Assembly: GCA_035532475.1 (NCBI GenBank) | Contig: DATKQY010000044.1 | Span: 1 to 5,441 of the forward strand | Length of the DNA stretch: 5,441 nt | From: DATKQY01 sp035532475 | GTDB lineage: Bacteria; Actinomycetota; Acidimicrobiia; Acidimicrobiales; Bog-793 | Direction of reading: 5' to 3' | Shown: positions 1-5,441 of the stretch, one piece after another | How positions within the stretch are numbered: position 1 is the stretch's first letter | Layout of the letters: each line of letters opens with the position of its first letter | Made by a program: the position numbers and the translations under genes | Notes under the pieces: model-generated | Told to the model about the DNA's origin: nothing | Databases searched by the model: none | What the model saw: only the letters and a program-made list of their open reading frames with translations

Positions 1-490
1 GGCCCGAGACACCTCTGCCCGCTACCTATGAACTGGTCACGCGAACCACCACCGCACCGCTCGGTTGGTAACCCCTGGTTCGCGATCTCCGGGCTGAACG
101 TCTCAAGTCGGCGGTGATCGCCGCCGCTCGTCCCCGGCGGCACAGAGCCAGGCCCGTTCCCGTGGCGCTGTGCCCGGCCCGAGCCCTCGTGCGCGGCGTG
201 GGAGCCGTCACGAGGGAGCGAGCCGGTCACTGCTCCCGACCGTCGGGCCTGGCATGCCCGCTGGTCTCGGGCTCGAGGCGACCATCTGCGCCGACCGCCC
301 TCGCACCGGACGCGACCGGAGGGGATCGCCTCGCCGGTAGCGCTCTCCTGCGTGGCGAGGCACGGCGGGCCGACGTCGCTCGGGGGCCTGGCGCTCCTCC
401 GAGCCGACGGGGACCTTCGCCCCTGGGCAGGGCCAGCTTGCCGGTAGGACGCTGTGGCGTGGGCGTCGCCGAGCCAGCAATGACCGCATC
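1..490. other. Left-edge region without a supportable gene
   Basis: No frame on either strand in this stretch gives a protein that looks real. The longest frames are rich in Arg, Pro, Ala and Gly, with no recognisable motif, signal peptide or membrane segment. A P-type ATPase would need its actuator domain (TGES-type motif) and first membrane helices just upstream of the ATPase-like frame that begins at 491, but no hydrophobic run occurs here on the plus strand. The stretch may be old, decayed ATPase sequence or ordinary intergenic DNA, and I cannot tell which. A plus-strand frame closing at 29-31 (reads ARDTSARYL then stop) could be the tail of a gene off the left edge, but it is too short to claim. 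No tRNA or clear promoter was seen. Confidence 0.5.
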
Positions 491-1912
491 GTGAGCCGTC
501 CGGCCGCCGCCGGGCCTGGTTCCCCGCTGCGCCCCGGGACGCTCACCAAGGCCGAGATGACCCTGCAGCAGGTCTACGCCTCGGGCCGCCTCCACGCCGT
601 GAGCGGGGTGGGCTACGCCTCTGACGGGGCGGTCGAGGACCCGACGCCAGCGGTGGCCCACGCGCTGCGGGCCGCGACGCTGTGCTCGGACGCCCGCCTT
701 CTCGCCCCCTCGGGTGACGGGGGCTGGCGGGTGCTCGGCGACACGACCGAGGGAGCGGTCGTCGTCGGCGCGGCCAAAGCGGGGATCGATCTCGCCGCCG
801 AGACGGCTCGCACGCCGAGGGTGGGCGTCTTCCCCTCCGATCCCGACCGCAAGCTCATGACCACCCTGCACCGGGTGGACGGGACCGTCGGGGCGCACGT
901 GAAGGGATCGCCCGAGTCCGTGCTCGAGCGCTGCACCGAGGCACGATTCGACGGCCGGGACGTGGCGCTCGACATGGAGCTGCGCCAGCAGGTGGAAGAC
1001 GCCGACGACGCCACGGCCACCCGGGGGCTTCGCGTGCTCGCCGACGCCACCAGGGCGGTGACGTCCGAGCGGGTGAGCCAGGAGGAGGCAGAGGGCGGGC
1101 TCACGTTCCTCGGTCTGGTCGGGATCGCCGACCTGCCGCGCCCGGAGGTCACCGCCGCGGTGGCGGCCTGCCGGCGCGCCGGTATCGCCATCTACATGGT
1201 CACCGGCGACCACGGGCTCACCGCCGAGGCCATTGCGCGGCGGGTCGGCATCATCGACGAGGGCCCGGCGCGGGTGGTGACCGGCGCCGAGCTCGACACC
1301 ACGAGCGAAAAGGGCCTTGCGGAGACGTTGCGGGCGGGTGGCCAGGTGCTGTTCGCCCGGGGCCTGCACGTCGTCACCGGTGACGCCGGCGCGCCGAGAA
1401 GGCTCGAGGCCGCCTGGGCGCTCGGTGCCGACGTGCTCGTCGCCTGTACCGGCCACGACGAGGAGAACCTCGTGATCTCGGTGCTGGCCCGGCGCCACTT
1501 CGAGATCGCGCGGGTGGTCGCCACGGTCCGCGACGACGCCGACCGCTGGCTGTTCGACCAGGGCTCGGGCGTCGACGCCGCCATCTCCTCGGCCACCGCG
1601 CTCGTGGCGCTGATCGAGGAGGCGACCGGGTCGGCCCGCACCGACCGCCTGGCCGACCTCGCCGAGGTGGGCCTTGTCCTCGTCGAGATCAACGTCACCG
1701 TCGGCTCGGCGGCCGCGGGCAGGTCCGTGGCCGAGCTGTCCCTCCCCCGTGGCGAGCTGGTGGCCGCTGTCGTGCGCCACGGCCGGCCGATGCCCGTCGA
1801 CGACGCCCCCCGGCTCCGCGTTGGGGGCCGGGTCCTCGTGGTCACCGACCCCGAGGGCGAGTCGCTCGTGCATGGCGCCTTCTCCCCCGACATGGAGGGA
1901 GCGCCGCAGTGA
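491..1912 (+). CDS. Chimeric ORF: P-type cation ATPase fragment fused to TrkA/RCK fragment (probable relic)
   Basis: This 473-residue frame joins two families. Residues 15-290 match the large cytoplasmic loop of a Ca2+/cation-type P-type ATPase. Visible are GTLTKAEMT at 16-24, which follows the phosphorylation site, the nucleotide-domain motif KGSPE at 138-142, a DPPR-like DLPRPE at 214-219, and MVTGDHGLTAEAIARR at 236-251, ending in VLFAR. The catalytic DKT is replaced by LRP at 13-15. All membrane helices, the actuator domain and the GDGxNDxP hinge are absent. Residues 291-465 match TrkA: the second half of the NAD-binding domain (VVTGDAG, then GHDEENLVISVLARR at 321-335) and an RCK_C domain from about 391 to 453. 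The GxGxxG dinucleotide motif is missing. Neither half can do its family's normal job, so ion pumping or NAD-dependent K+-channel gating is unlikely. The frame stays open across the join and overlaps the next gene by 4 bp. The GTG at 491 lacks a good ribosome site, and ATG 557 (residue 23) is an alternative. It is either a pseudogene or a repurposed soluble protein. Confidence 0.75.
   Translation: MSRPAAAGPGSPLRPGTLTKAEMTLQQVYASGRLHAVSGVGYASDGAVEDPTPAVAHALRAATLCSDARLLAPSGDGGWRVLGDTTEGAVVVGAAKAGIDLAAETARTPRVGVFPSDPDRKLMTTLHRVDGTVGAHVKGSPESVLERCTEARFDGRDVALDMELRQQVEDADDATATRGLRVLADATRAVTSERVSQEEAEGGLTFLGLVGIADLPRPEVTAAVAACRRAGIAIYMVTGDHGLTAEAIARRVGIIDEGPARVVTGAELDTTSEKGLAETLRAGGQVLFARGLHVVTGDAGAPRRLEAAWALGADVLVACTGHDEENLVISVLARRHFEIARVVATVRDDADRWLFDQGSGVDAAISSATALVALIEEATGSARTDRLADLAEVGLVLVEINVTVGSAAAGRSVAELSLPRGELVAAVVRHGRPMPVDDAPRLRVGGRVLVVTDPEGESLVHGAFSPDMEGAPQ
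1894..1900 (+). promoter_or_regulatory. Ribosome binding site of the MFS exporter
   Basis: GGAGGGA lies eight bases before the GTG at 1909, inside the end of the upstream chimeric frame. It supports the GTG at 1909 over the internal ATG at 2143 as the exporter's start. With the GTGA stop/start overlap it suggests translational coupling. Confidence 0.7.
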
Positions 1913-3351
1913 GCGAGCGCGAGCTGGGCGACGACGCCGGCACGCCCGACGGGGTGATCCCGACCCTCCCCCCGACCCTCCCCCCGATCCGTCCCGAAGG
2001 TGGCAGCGACCGCCACCCGAGCGGGCCGGTGAGCACCCCCGAGCTGTCGAGCCGAGACGGTCCGAGCCGAGGCGCGGACCCGCCGAGCGCCTCGCCGGCG
2101 ACACCCCTCGACGTCGGGGTGGCCGAGGTGTCCTGGCGCTCCATGGTGGCCGCCCTCGAGGTGCCGGCCTTTCGCTGGTACTGGGCCGGCCAGCTGCTGT
2201 CGGGCATCGGGACCTGGTCCCAGGCGGTCGCACAGTCGTGGCTCGTGCTCGACCTCACCCATTCGGCGGTCGCGCTCGGCACGATCACCATGCTGCAGTT
2301 CCTTCCCGTGCTGGCCCTCGCCCTCGTCGGCGGCGTGATCGCCGACCGTGTCGGGCGCCGCCAGCTCCTCGTCGCCACCCAGGTCGCCCTGACCGCCCAG
2401 GCGGTGACCCTCGGGGTCCTCGTCGCCGCCCACGTCGTCACGCTGTGGGAGGTAGGCCTGCTGGCGCTCGCGCTGGGCACGACCAACGCGCTCAACAACC
2501 CGGCCCAGCAGGCCTTCGTCCCCGAGCTCGTCGGCCGCGACCTGCTCGCGGATGCCGTCGCGCTGAACAGCGTCCAGTTCAACACCGCCCGCATGCTCGG
2601 CGGCGCGGTCGGGGGCCTGGCGATCGCCGCCTGGGGGATCGACGGCGCCCTGTTCTTGAACGCCGCCAGCTTTCTGCCGATCGTCGTCGTGCTCGCGGCC
2701 ATCCGCCCCGCGCACGTCACCGCCCGTTCGGGGTCGTCCGAGCACTCGGCGCTCGCCGAGCTGCGCCAAGGGCTCGCCTACGCCTTTCGGACGACGCCGG
2801 TGCGCCGGGTCGTGGCGCTCTTCGCGGTCGTCGGCCTGCTCGGGTTCAACTGGCAGGTCGCGGTGCCGCTCCTGGCTCGCTTCGTGCTGCACCGGTCGGT
2901 CACCGGCTTCGGCGACCTCATGGCCGCGATCGGCGCCGGCTCGCTCCTTGCCGCCGCCGTCCTCGCCCGGGACCGCCGGGCCACCGAGGGTCGCCTCACG
3001 CTCGGCGCCCTGGCCCTCGGCGCGGTGCTCATCGCGCTCGGACTGTCGCGCTCGTACCCGGTGAGCCTCGTGCTCCTCGGCCTCGGGGGCATCGCCGGCA
3101 TCGTGACCTCGATCACCGCCAACACCCGCCTCCAGCTGCTCACCCCCGACCACCTCCGCGGACGGGTCATGGGGATCTACGTGCTGCTCATGGGAGGGAC
3201 GACCCCGATCGGCGCGTTCGTCCTCGGCGAGCTCGCCGGGCACCTCGGCACCGGGGTGGCGCTCGTGATCTTCGGTGCCACCACTGCGGTGGCGGTCGGG
3301 GCGATCGGCCTACGCCGAGCCCGGGGAGCGGCGGAGGGGGCGACCGAGTGA
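1909..3351 (+). CDS. MFS transporter, PF05977/EntS-like (MFS_3) exporter
   Basis: A 480-residue inner-membrane secondary transporter, probably a proton-driven exporter of a small molecule. The substrate cannot be read from sequence. After a hydrophilic Pro/Ser-rich tail (residues 1-75) the MFS core runs from about 86 to 470 with roughly twelve hydrophobic segments. The canonical loop 2-3 motif A is present as GGVIADRVGRR (141-151). Family-typical stretches are NNPAQQAFVPELVGRDLLADA (from 196), LNSVQFNTARMLGG (219-232) and RLQLLTPDHLRGRVMG (407-422). These resemble the MFS_3 group that includes the enterobactin exporter EntS. A core of about 400 residues is the usual size, and the long N-terminal tail is extra. 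The start is GTG 1909, with a strong ribosome site, and it shares GTGA with the stop of the preceding chimeric frame, so both are probably on one transcript. No frameshift or lost motif is seen. Class confidence is high. Substrate is unknown, and there are no siderophore genes in view to support an iron role. Confidence 0.93.
   Translation: MSERELGDDAGTPDGVIPTLPPTLPPIRPEGGSDRHPSGPVSTPELSSRDGPSRGADPPSASPATPLDVGVAEVSWRSMVAALEVPAFRWYWAGQLLSGIGTWSQAVAQSWLVLDLTHSAVALGTITMLQFLPVLALALVGGVIADRVGRRQLLVATQVALTAQAVTLGVLVAAHVVTLWEVGLLALALGTTNALNNPAQQAFVPELVGRDLLADAVALNSVQFNTARMLGGAVGGLAIAAWGIDGALFLNAASFLPIVVVLAAIRPAHVTARSGSSEHSALAELRQGLAYAFRTTPVRRVVALFAVVGLLGFNWQVAVPLLARFVLHRSVTGFGDLMAAIGAGSLLAAAVLARDRRATEGRLTLGALALGAVLIALGLSRSYPVSLVLLGLGGIAGIVTSITANTRLQLLTPDHLRGRVMGIYVLLMGGTTPIGAFVLGELAGHLGTGVALVIFGATTAVAVGAIGLRRARGAAEGATE
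1961..1984 (+). repeat. Two perfect 12-bp tandem copies in the exporter's N-terminal tail
   Basis: The unit CGACCCTCCCCC occurs twice back to back (1961-1972, 1973-1984), followed by a partial, diverged third copy (CGATCC). Because the unit is a multiple of three it keeps frame, encoding a Pro-Thr-Leu-Pro repeat (PTLPPTLPPI, residues 18-27 of the exporter) in its disordered tail. Slippage in such a tract would change tail length by four residues without breaking the gene. Confidence 0.8.
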
Positions 3352-3472
3352 ACGCCCTCTGGCGGTGAACCTGTGGAGCCGCAGCACGGGCGCTCCCCCG
3401 GCACGGCGATCCTGACCGCCTTCCTGCGCGGGGTCGTCCATCTTGCTGCTCGGGGCGGTCCTGAGTTCACCG

Positions 3473-3646
3473 CTACGGGCGCACCTGGCCAATCACCTGC
3501 TCCGACGCGCTCGGCTCGTTCTCGGCCTGCAAGAACATGCGCTCGGCGCTCGCCTTCTCGCTCCCTTCCGGTCCAGCGCGCCCTGCTCGCCGAGCTTGCC
3601 GAGCCCCGGCCGTCGGGGTCACCCGGCCACGAAGGGCCAAGCTCAC
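3473..3646 (-). CDS. Possible small ORF (57 codons), unrecognised
   Basis: A minus-strand frame starts with GTG at 3646, sharing GTGA with the stop of the thiamine-binding gene, and ends at TAG 3473-3475. The first half is Arg/Ala/Gly-rich and has only moderate G/C at third positions. The second half (AERMFLQAENEPSASEQV and on) is polar and protein-like, with all but one third-position base G or C over about 30 codons. That bias is shared by a plus-strand frame using the same wobble positions, but that frame has a stop at 3462-3464 and no early start codon. I recognise no family. It could be a real small protein, the degraded tail of a longer gene, or chance. There is no clear ribosome site of its own beyond coupling. 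Confidence 0.22.
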   Translation of the reverse strand: MSLALRGRVTPTAGARQARRAGRAGPEGSEKASAERMFLQAENEPSASEQVIGQVRP

Positions 3647-3887
3647 GCCACCGGGCAGGCGTTCGACACCGTGGCGACGAGCACGACCCCGCCCGCTGAG
3701 GCGCCCCTGAGCGCATCGGCAAGCCCGGCGAAGCGCTCATCGAGCGGGGGCCACGCACCGGCGTGCTCATAGGCCCTGGCTGGACCCCGAGACCACGCGC
3801 CGCCAGCGCGACCCGCACCGGGTCGATCACCGGCCCGAGGTGCGGTCCTCCACGGCAATAGCCGGTGAATTGGCGACTGACCTCCAC
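3643..3887 (-). pseudogene. YkoF/MTH1187-like thiamine-binding protein, frameshifted
   Basis: Reading from GTG 3887 gives MEVSRQFTGYCRGGPHLGP and continues through IDPVRVALAARGLGVQPGPMSTPVRG. A different frame then continues LDERFAGLADALRG and ends VVLVATVSNACPVA at TGA 3643-3645. Together these give about 81 residues, the usual length of the single-domain YkoF/MTH1187-like family, with its landmarks in order: an N-terminal beta strand, an amphipathic helix, a GL-x-V-x-x-GPMST strand, a second helix, and a final strand ending SNACP. Family members bind thiamine or its pyrimidine precursor HMP in the cytoplasm and often accompany thiamine uptake genes. The frames part at a C5 run (G5 on the plus strand, 3746-3750); one more C would restore a single frame. 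GGAGA sits five bases before the GTG. The gene overlaps the end of the methyltransferase by 61 bp. The break may be a true mutation or a homopolymer sequencing error. The family assignment is from memory of the pattern, not a search. Confidence 0.62.
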
Positions 3888-4561
3888 GACTGTCTCCGAT
3901 CGATGGCGAGGACCTGGAAGGCCCCGGCCTGTGGCACGAGCCGGCCGAGGGACTCGAGCAGCGGGCCCCATCGGGCGAGGCCAGGCACCGGGCCGGGGAG
4001 GAGGAGCGTCCCGTGCAAGGTGGCCTCCCCGACCGGGGCGGCGAGCGCGCGCAGCTCGTGGCGGGCGAGAAACCTCGCTGCGGTCCACGGCGTTCGGCGC
4101 AGCCCTCGGCGGTGCGCCATGCCCCAGGGGCTTCTCACGTTGAGCGCCCCGATCACCACCCGCCCTTCGGGCCGGGTCACCCGGCACAGCTCCGCCATCA
4201 CTCCCGCGGGGTCCGCCACGAACTCGAGCAGGGCGACGGCGACGACCGCGTCCAGGCTCGCCTCTGGAAAGGGCAGGGCACCGGCATCGGCGCGGAGCAC
4301 CGGGGCCCTCGTTCGCCTGGTCGCTAGCTCCGCCATCGCCGGCTCGCGGTCAAGACCGATGGCCATCGCCCCACGCTCGGTCATCTCGGCGAGCAGGCGA
4401 CCGGTGCCACAGCCCACCTCGAGCACTCGCCGGCCGGCGAGCGGCCCGAGGGCCGCCAGGACTGCCGTGCTCTCCACGGCGAAGGCGTGGCGCCCCCAGG
4501 GCCGCTCGAACCAGGCGTCGTAGGTCGCCGCGGTCCAGGTCGCTTCGCCGTCGCGTGCCAT
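3827..4561 (-). CDS. Class I SAM-dependent methyltransferase (Methyltransf_11 type)
   Basis: A 244-residue cytoplasmic enzyme that should transfer a methyl group from S-adenosylmethionine. The acceptor is unknown. The Rossmann-like fold is clear: motif I VLEVGCGTGRLL (46-57), the acidic end of strand two in GLDREP (69-74, Asp71 expected to hold the ribose), ADAGALPFPEASLDAVV (91-107) covering motifs II and III, and LCRVTRPEGRVVIGALN (125-141) for the post-motif helix and strand. The C-terminal part (142-220) carries a lid-like region, RSPWGMAHRRGLRRTPW. The last 20 or so residues after VLAIDRR look unconserved and are read from DNA that also encodes the next gene, so the original stop may have been lost. 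ATG 4561 is chosen because the conserved fold starts just after it (YDAWFERPWG). GAGGAG abuts the ATG with no spacer, an odd placement. The open frame reaches 4798, but the extra residues look non-coding. It is first in a probable small minus-strand operon. Confidence 0.9.
   Translation of the reverse strand: MARDGEATWTAATYDAWFERPWGRHAFAVESTAVLAALGPLAGRRVLEVGCGTGRLLAEMTERGAMAIGLDREPAMAELATRRTRAPVLRADAGALPFPEASLDAVVAVALLEFVADPAGVMAELCRVTRPEGRVVIGALNVRSPWGMAHRRGLRRTPWTAARFLARHELRALAAPVGEATLHGTLLLPGPVPGLARWGPLLESLGRLVPQAGAFQVLAIDRRQSWRSVANSPAIAVEDRTSGR
3893..3897 (-). promoter_or_regulatory. Ribosome binding site of the thiamine-binding gene
   Basis: GGAGA on the minus strand, five bases before the GTG at 3887 and inside the methyltransferase coding sequence. 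It supports the chosen start of the frameshifted small gene and co-transcription with the methyltransferase. Confidence 0.5.
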
Positions 4562-4888
4562 CTCCTCATCCTCGCCCGTTGACCACCTCGACCGGGCAGC
4601 GAAGCGCCACGCCCCGCGCGCGCGGACCGCTCCGTCCCCTCCGAGGCCAAATCGGGATCTCGCCACGTGGCTGCGGCCAGAAGACGACCATCTCCGGTTC
4701 GTCGAATCGAGACCCGCCGGCGACGCCCGAGACGGCCGTGGGCCATCGGCCCCATCGACGCCAGCGCCCTCAGGGTCGGCGCCGCGGCCAGGCCGCACCC
4801 GCGCGCGCGAGCTCCGCCACCACCGGACGGCGACGAGGGACGACAGGACAGACTGGGGAGCCGAGACCAGGATCGAACCGGAGGGGTC
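4562..4888. other. Divergent spacer between methyltransferase and universal stress protein
   Basis: These 327 bases separate two outward-facing genes, so promoters for both should lie here. The extended frames on both strands are Arg/Pro/Gly-rich and look non-coding. No confident -35/-10 pair is visible: TTGACC at 4579-4584 resembles a -35 box, but no TATAAT-like sequence follows at the right distance. An 8-bp palindrome CCACGTGG lies at 4663-4670. A 10-base inverted repeat links 4692-4701 (CTCCGGTTCG) with 4874-4883, which covers part of the ribosome site of the stress-protein gene. I see no DosR-type box and no thi-box riboswitch. Confidence 0.5.
4880..4886 (+). promoter_or_regulatory. Ribosome binding site of the universal stress protein
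   Basis: GGAGGGG lies just before ATG 4889 with two further bases between. It decides the start at 4889 over the in-frame upstream GTG 4667, whose extra residues are low-complexity and unlike the family. Confidence 0.75.
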
Positions 4889-5359
4889 ATGTCAGCGACA
4901 CAGCAGAACACCAGCGGGCCGAAGCGAATCGTCGTCGGAGTCGACGGCTCGGCATCGTCCAAGGCCGCGCTCGCCTGGGCGGCACGACAGGCCAAGCTCA
5001 CCGGCACACCGCTCGTCGTCGTTGTCACCTGGGAGTTCCCGACCAGCTATGGATGGCCGTACCAGTTGCCCGCCGACCTCGACCTCGCGGGCGACGCCGC
5101 GGCCATGCTCGGAGCGACCGTCAGCGAGGTCCTCGGGCCGCACGCGGGCGTCGATCTCTCGAGCGCGGTCGTCGAGGGCCACCCGGCCCCGACGCTTGTC
5201 GAGGAGTCGAAGACGGCGTCACTCGTCGTCGTCGGCAGCCGCGGGCACGGCGAGTTCGCCGGGATGCTGCTCGGCTCGGTGAGCGAGTTCCTCACGACCC
5301 ACGCGCACTGTCCGGTCGTCGTCGTCCGAGACGACGGTGGCGAGCAGCAGCCGAGCTAG
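4889..5359 (+). CDS. Universal stress protein (UspA family, ATP-binding type)
   Basis: A 156-residue single-domain cytoplasmic protein of the family's usual length. The fold is shown by the first strand RIVVGVDGS (13-21) with the ATP-contacting Asp19, the second strand LVVVVTWEFP (42-51), the pair SSAVVEGHPAPTLVEES (91-107) and the last strands SLVVVGSRG (111-119) and CPVVVVRDD (141-149). The nucleotide loop is complete, fitting G-2x-G-9x-G-S with Gly116, Gly119, Gly129 and Ser130. This is therefore an ATP-binding member rather than a non-binding UspA type. Such proteins usually help cells survive starvation, low oxygen or other stress, often as ATP/AMP-linked dimers, but the target here is unknown. 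A short acidic, Gln-rich tail follows the last strand. It is transcribed away from the methyltransferase, and no stress-regulator site could be identified upstream. Confidence 0.95.
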   Translation: MSATQQNTSGPKRIVVGVDGSASSKAALAWAARQAKLTGTPLVVVVTWEFPTSYGWPYQLPADLDLAGDAAAMLGATVSEVLGPHAGVDLSSAVVEGHPAPTLVEESKTASLVVVGSRGHGEFAGMLLGSVSEFLTTHAHCPVVVVRDDGGEQQPS

Positions 5360-5410
5360 CCCCGAGGGGGGTGACCAGGCCCGCGGAGGCGATCGCGCGC
5401 CCCGCTGGCA

Positions 5411-5419
5411 GGGAGGAGG
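5411..5419 (+). promoter_or_regulatory. Ribosome binding site for a gene leaving the right edge
   Basis: GGGAGGAGG, a near-ideal Shine-Dalgarno sequence, is followed six bases later by GTG at 5426. It lies 51 bp past the stop of the universal stress protein, which fits the next gene of the same transcript. Confidence 0.45.
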
Positions 5420-5425
5420 ACGGGT

Positions 5426-5441
5426 GTGAGGGGAGGCGACA
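5426..5441 (+). CDS. Possible start of a downstream gene (partial)
   Basis: GTG 5426 begins an open frame (M-R-G-G-D) that leaves the window after five codons. The only support is the strong, well-spaced ribosome site before it and its position just behind the stress-protein gene on the same strand. A second GTG at 5424 is followed at once by TGA and can be excluded. Too little is present to suggest a product. Confidence 0.3.

Noticed and set aside
70..95. GGTTCG-containing stretch suggesting a tRNA T arm
   Set aside because: The loop does not fit TTCRA, and no acceptor stem, D arm or anticodon arm can be built around it.
321..341. Minus-strand ATGEAIP, resembling the TGES-type loop of a P-type ATPase actuator domain
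   Set aside because: It is on the strand opposite the ATPase fragment, its flanks do not continue the domain, and no membrane helices lie nearby. Probably chance.
227..3243. Very long minus-strand open frames (227-2233, 1192-3243 and others) opposite the chimera and exporter
   Set aside because: They are mirror frames of GC-biased plus-strand genes, rich in Arg, Gly, His and Asp, with no recognisable domain. The plus-strand frames carry clear family motifs.
1674..3368. Long plus-strand frame overlapping the chimera and exporter in another frame
   Set aside because: The product is almost entirely Arg, Pro, Gly and Ala, without motifs. It is a shadow of the exporter.
3362..3473. Nine-base inverted repeat GCGGTGAAC/GTTCACCGC flanking about 110 bp
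   Set aside because: A match this short at this spacing is expected by chance in a window of this size, and there is no transposase, target duplication or loop suited to a terminator.
3373..3772. Plus-strand frames of about 108 residues at 3373-3699 and 3443-3772
   Set aside because: They lie opposite the thiamine-binding gene and the small minus-strand frame, have no ribosome site or recognisable family, and are low complexity in the second half.
4562..4798. N-terminal extension of the methyltransferase frame upstream of ATG 4561
   Set aside because: The extra residues look non-coding and precede the usual family start.
5360..5371. CCCC-GAG-GGGG as a terminator after the universal stress protein
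   Set aside because: The stem is only four pairs with a three-base loop and no T run follows.

Overview
This is a very GC-rich window (roughly 70% or more by eye) with strong G/C preference at third codon positions, GTG as well as ATG starts, purine-rich Shine-Dalgarno sites and 4-bp GTGA gene overlaps. That fits a high-GC actinobacterium or a similar soil/aquatic lineage. Nothing in the sequence fixes the genus. No rRNA, tRNA, CRISPR array, insertion sequence or complete mobile element was recognised.

Layout. Positions 1-490 hold no gene I can support. Positions 491-1912 (+) are one open frame joining two unrelated broken proteins: the nucleotide-binding and partial phosphorylation domains of a P-type cation ATPase, then the C-terminal two thirds of a TrkA/RCK potassium-uptake regulator. 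Each half lacks the residues its family needs, so this is probably a deletion-born relic or a repurposed soluble protein. Its stop overlaps the GTG start of a major facilitator superfamily (MFS) exporter at 1909-3351 (+), which looks intact. Positions 3352-4561 carry a minus-strand group convergent with the exporter. In transcription order these are a class I SAM-dependent methyltransferase (4561 to 3827), a small YkoF/MTH1187-type thiamine-binding protein (3887 to 3643) broken by one missing base in a five-base homopolymer, and a doubtful 57-codon frame (3646 to 3473). A 327-bp divergent spacer (4562-4888) separates this group from an ATP-binding-type universal stress protein at 4889-5359 (+). 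A well-placed ribosome binding site and GTG at 5411-5428 suggest another gene running off the right edge.

How the genes may fit together. The left block (ATPase fragment, TrkA fragment, MFS exporter) looks like what remains of an ion-transport cluster after deletions, with the exporter translationally coupled to the relic. The minus-strand block may be a small operon. The universal stress protein is transcribed away from it. No pathway joins all of the genes. The two most useful observations are the ATPase-TrkA chimera and the frameshifted thiamine-binding gene, whose overlap with the methyltransferase and homopolymer break hide it from a simple ORF search.
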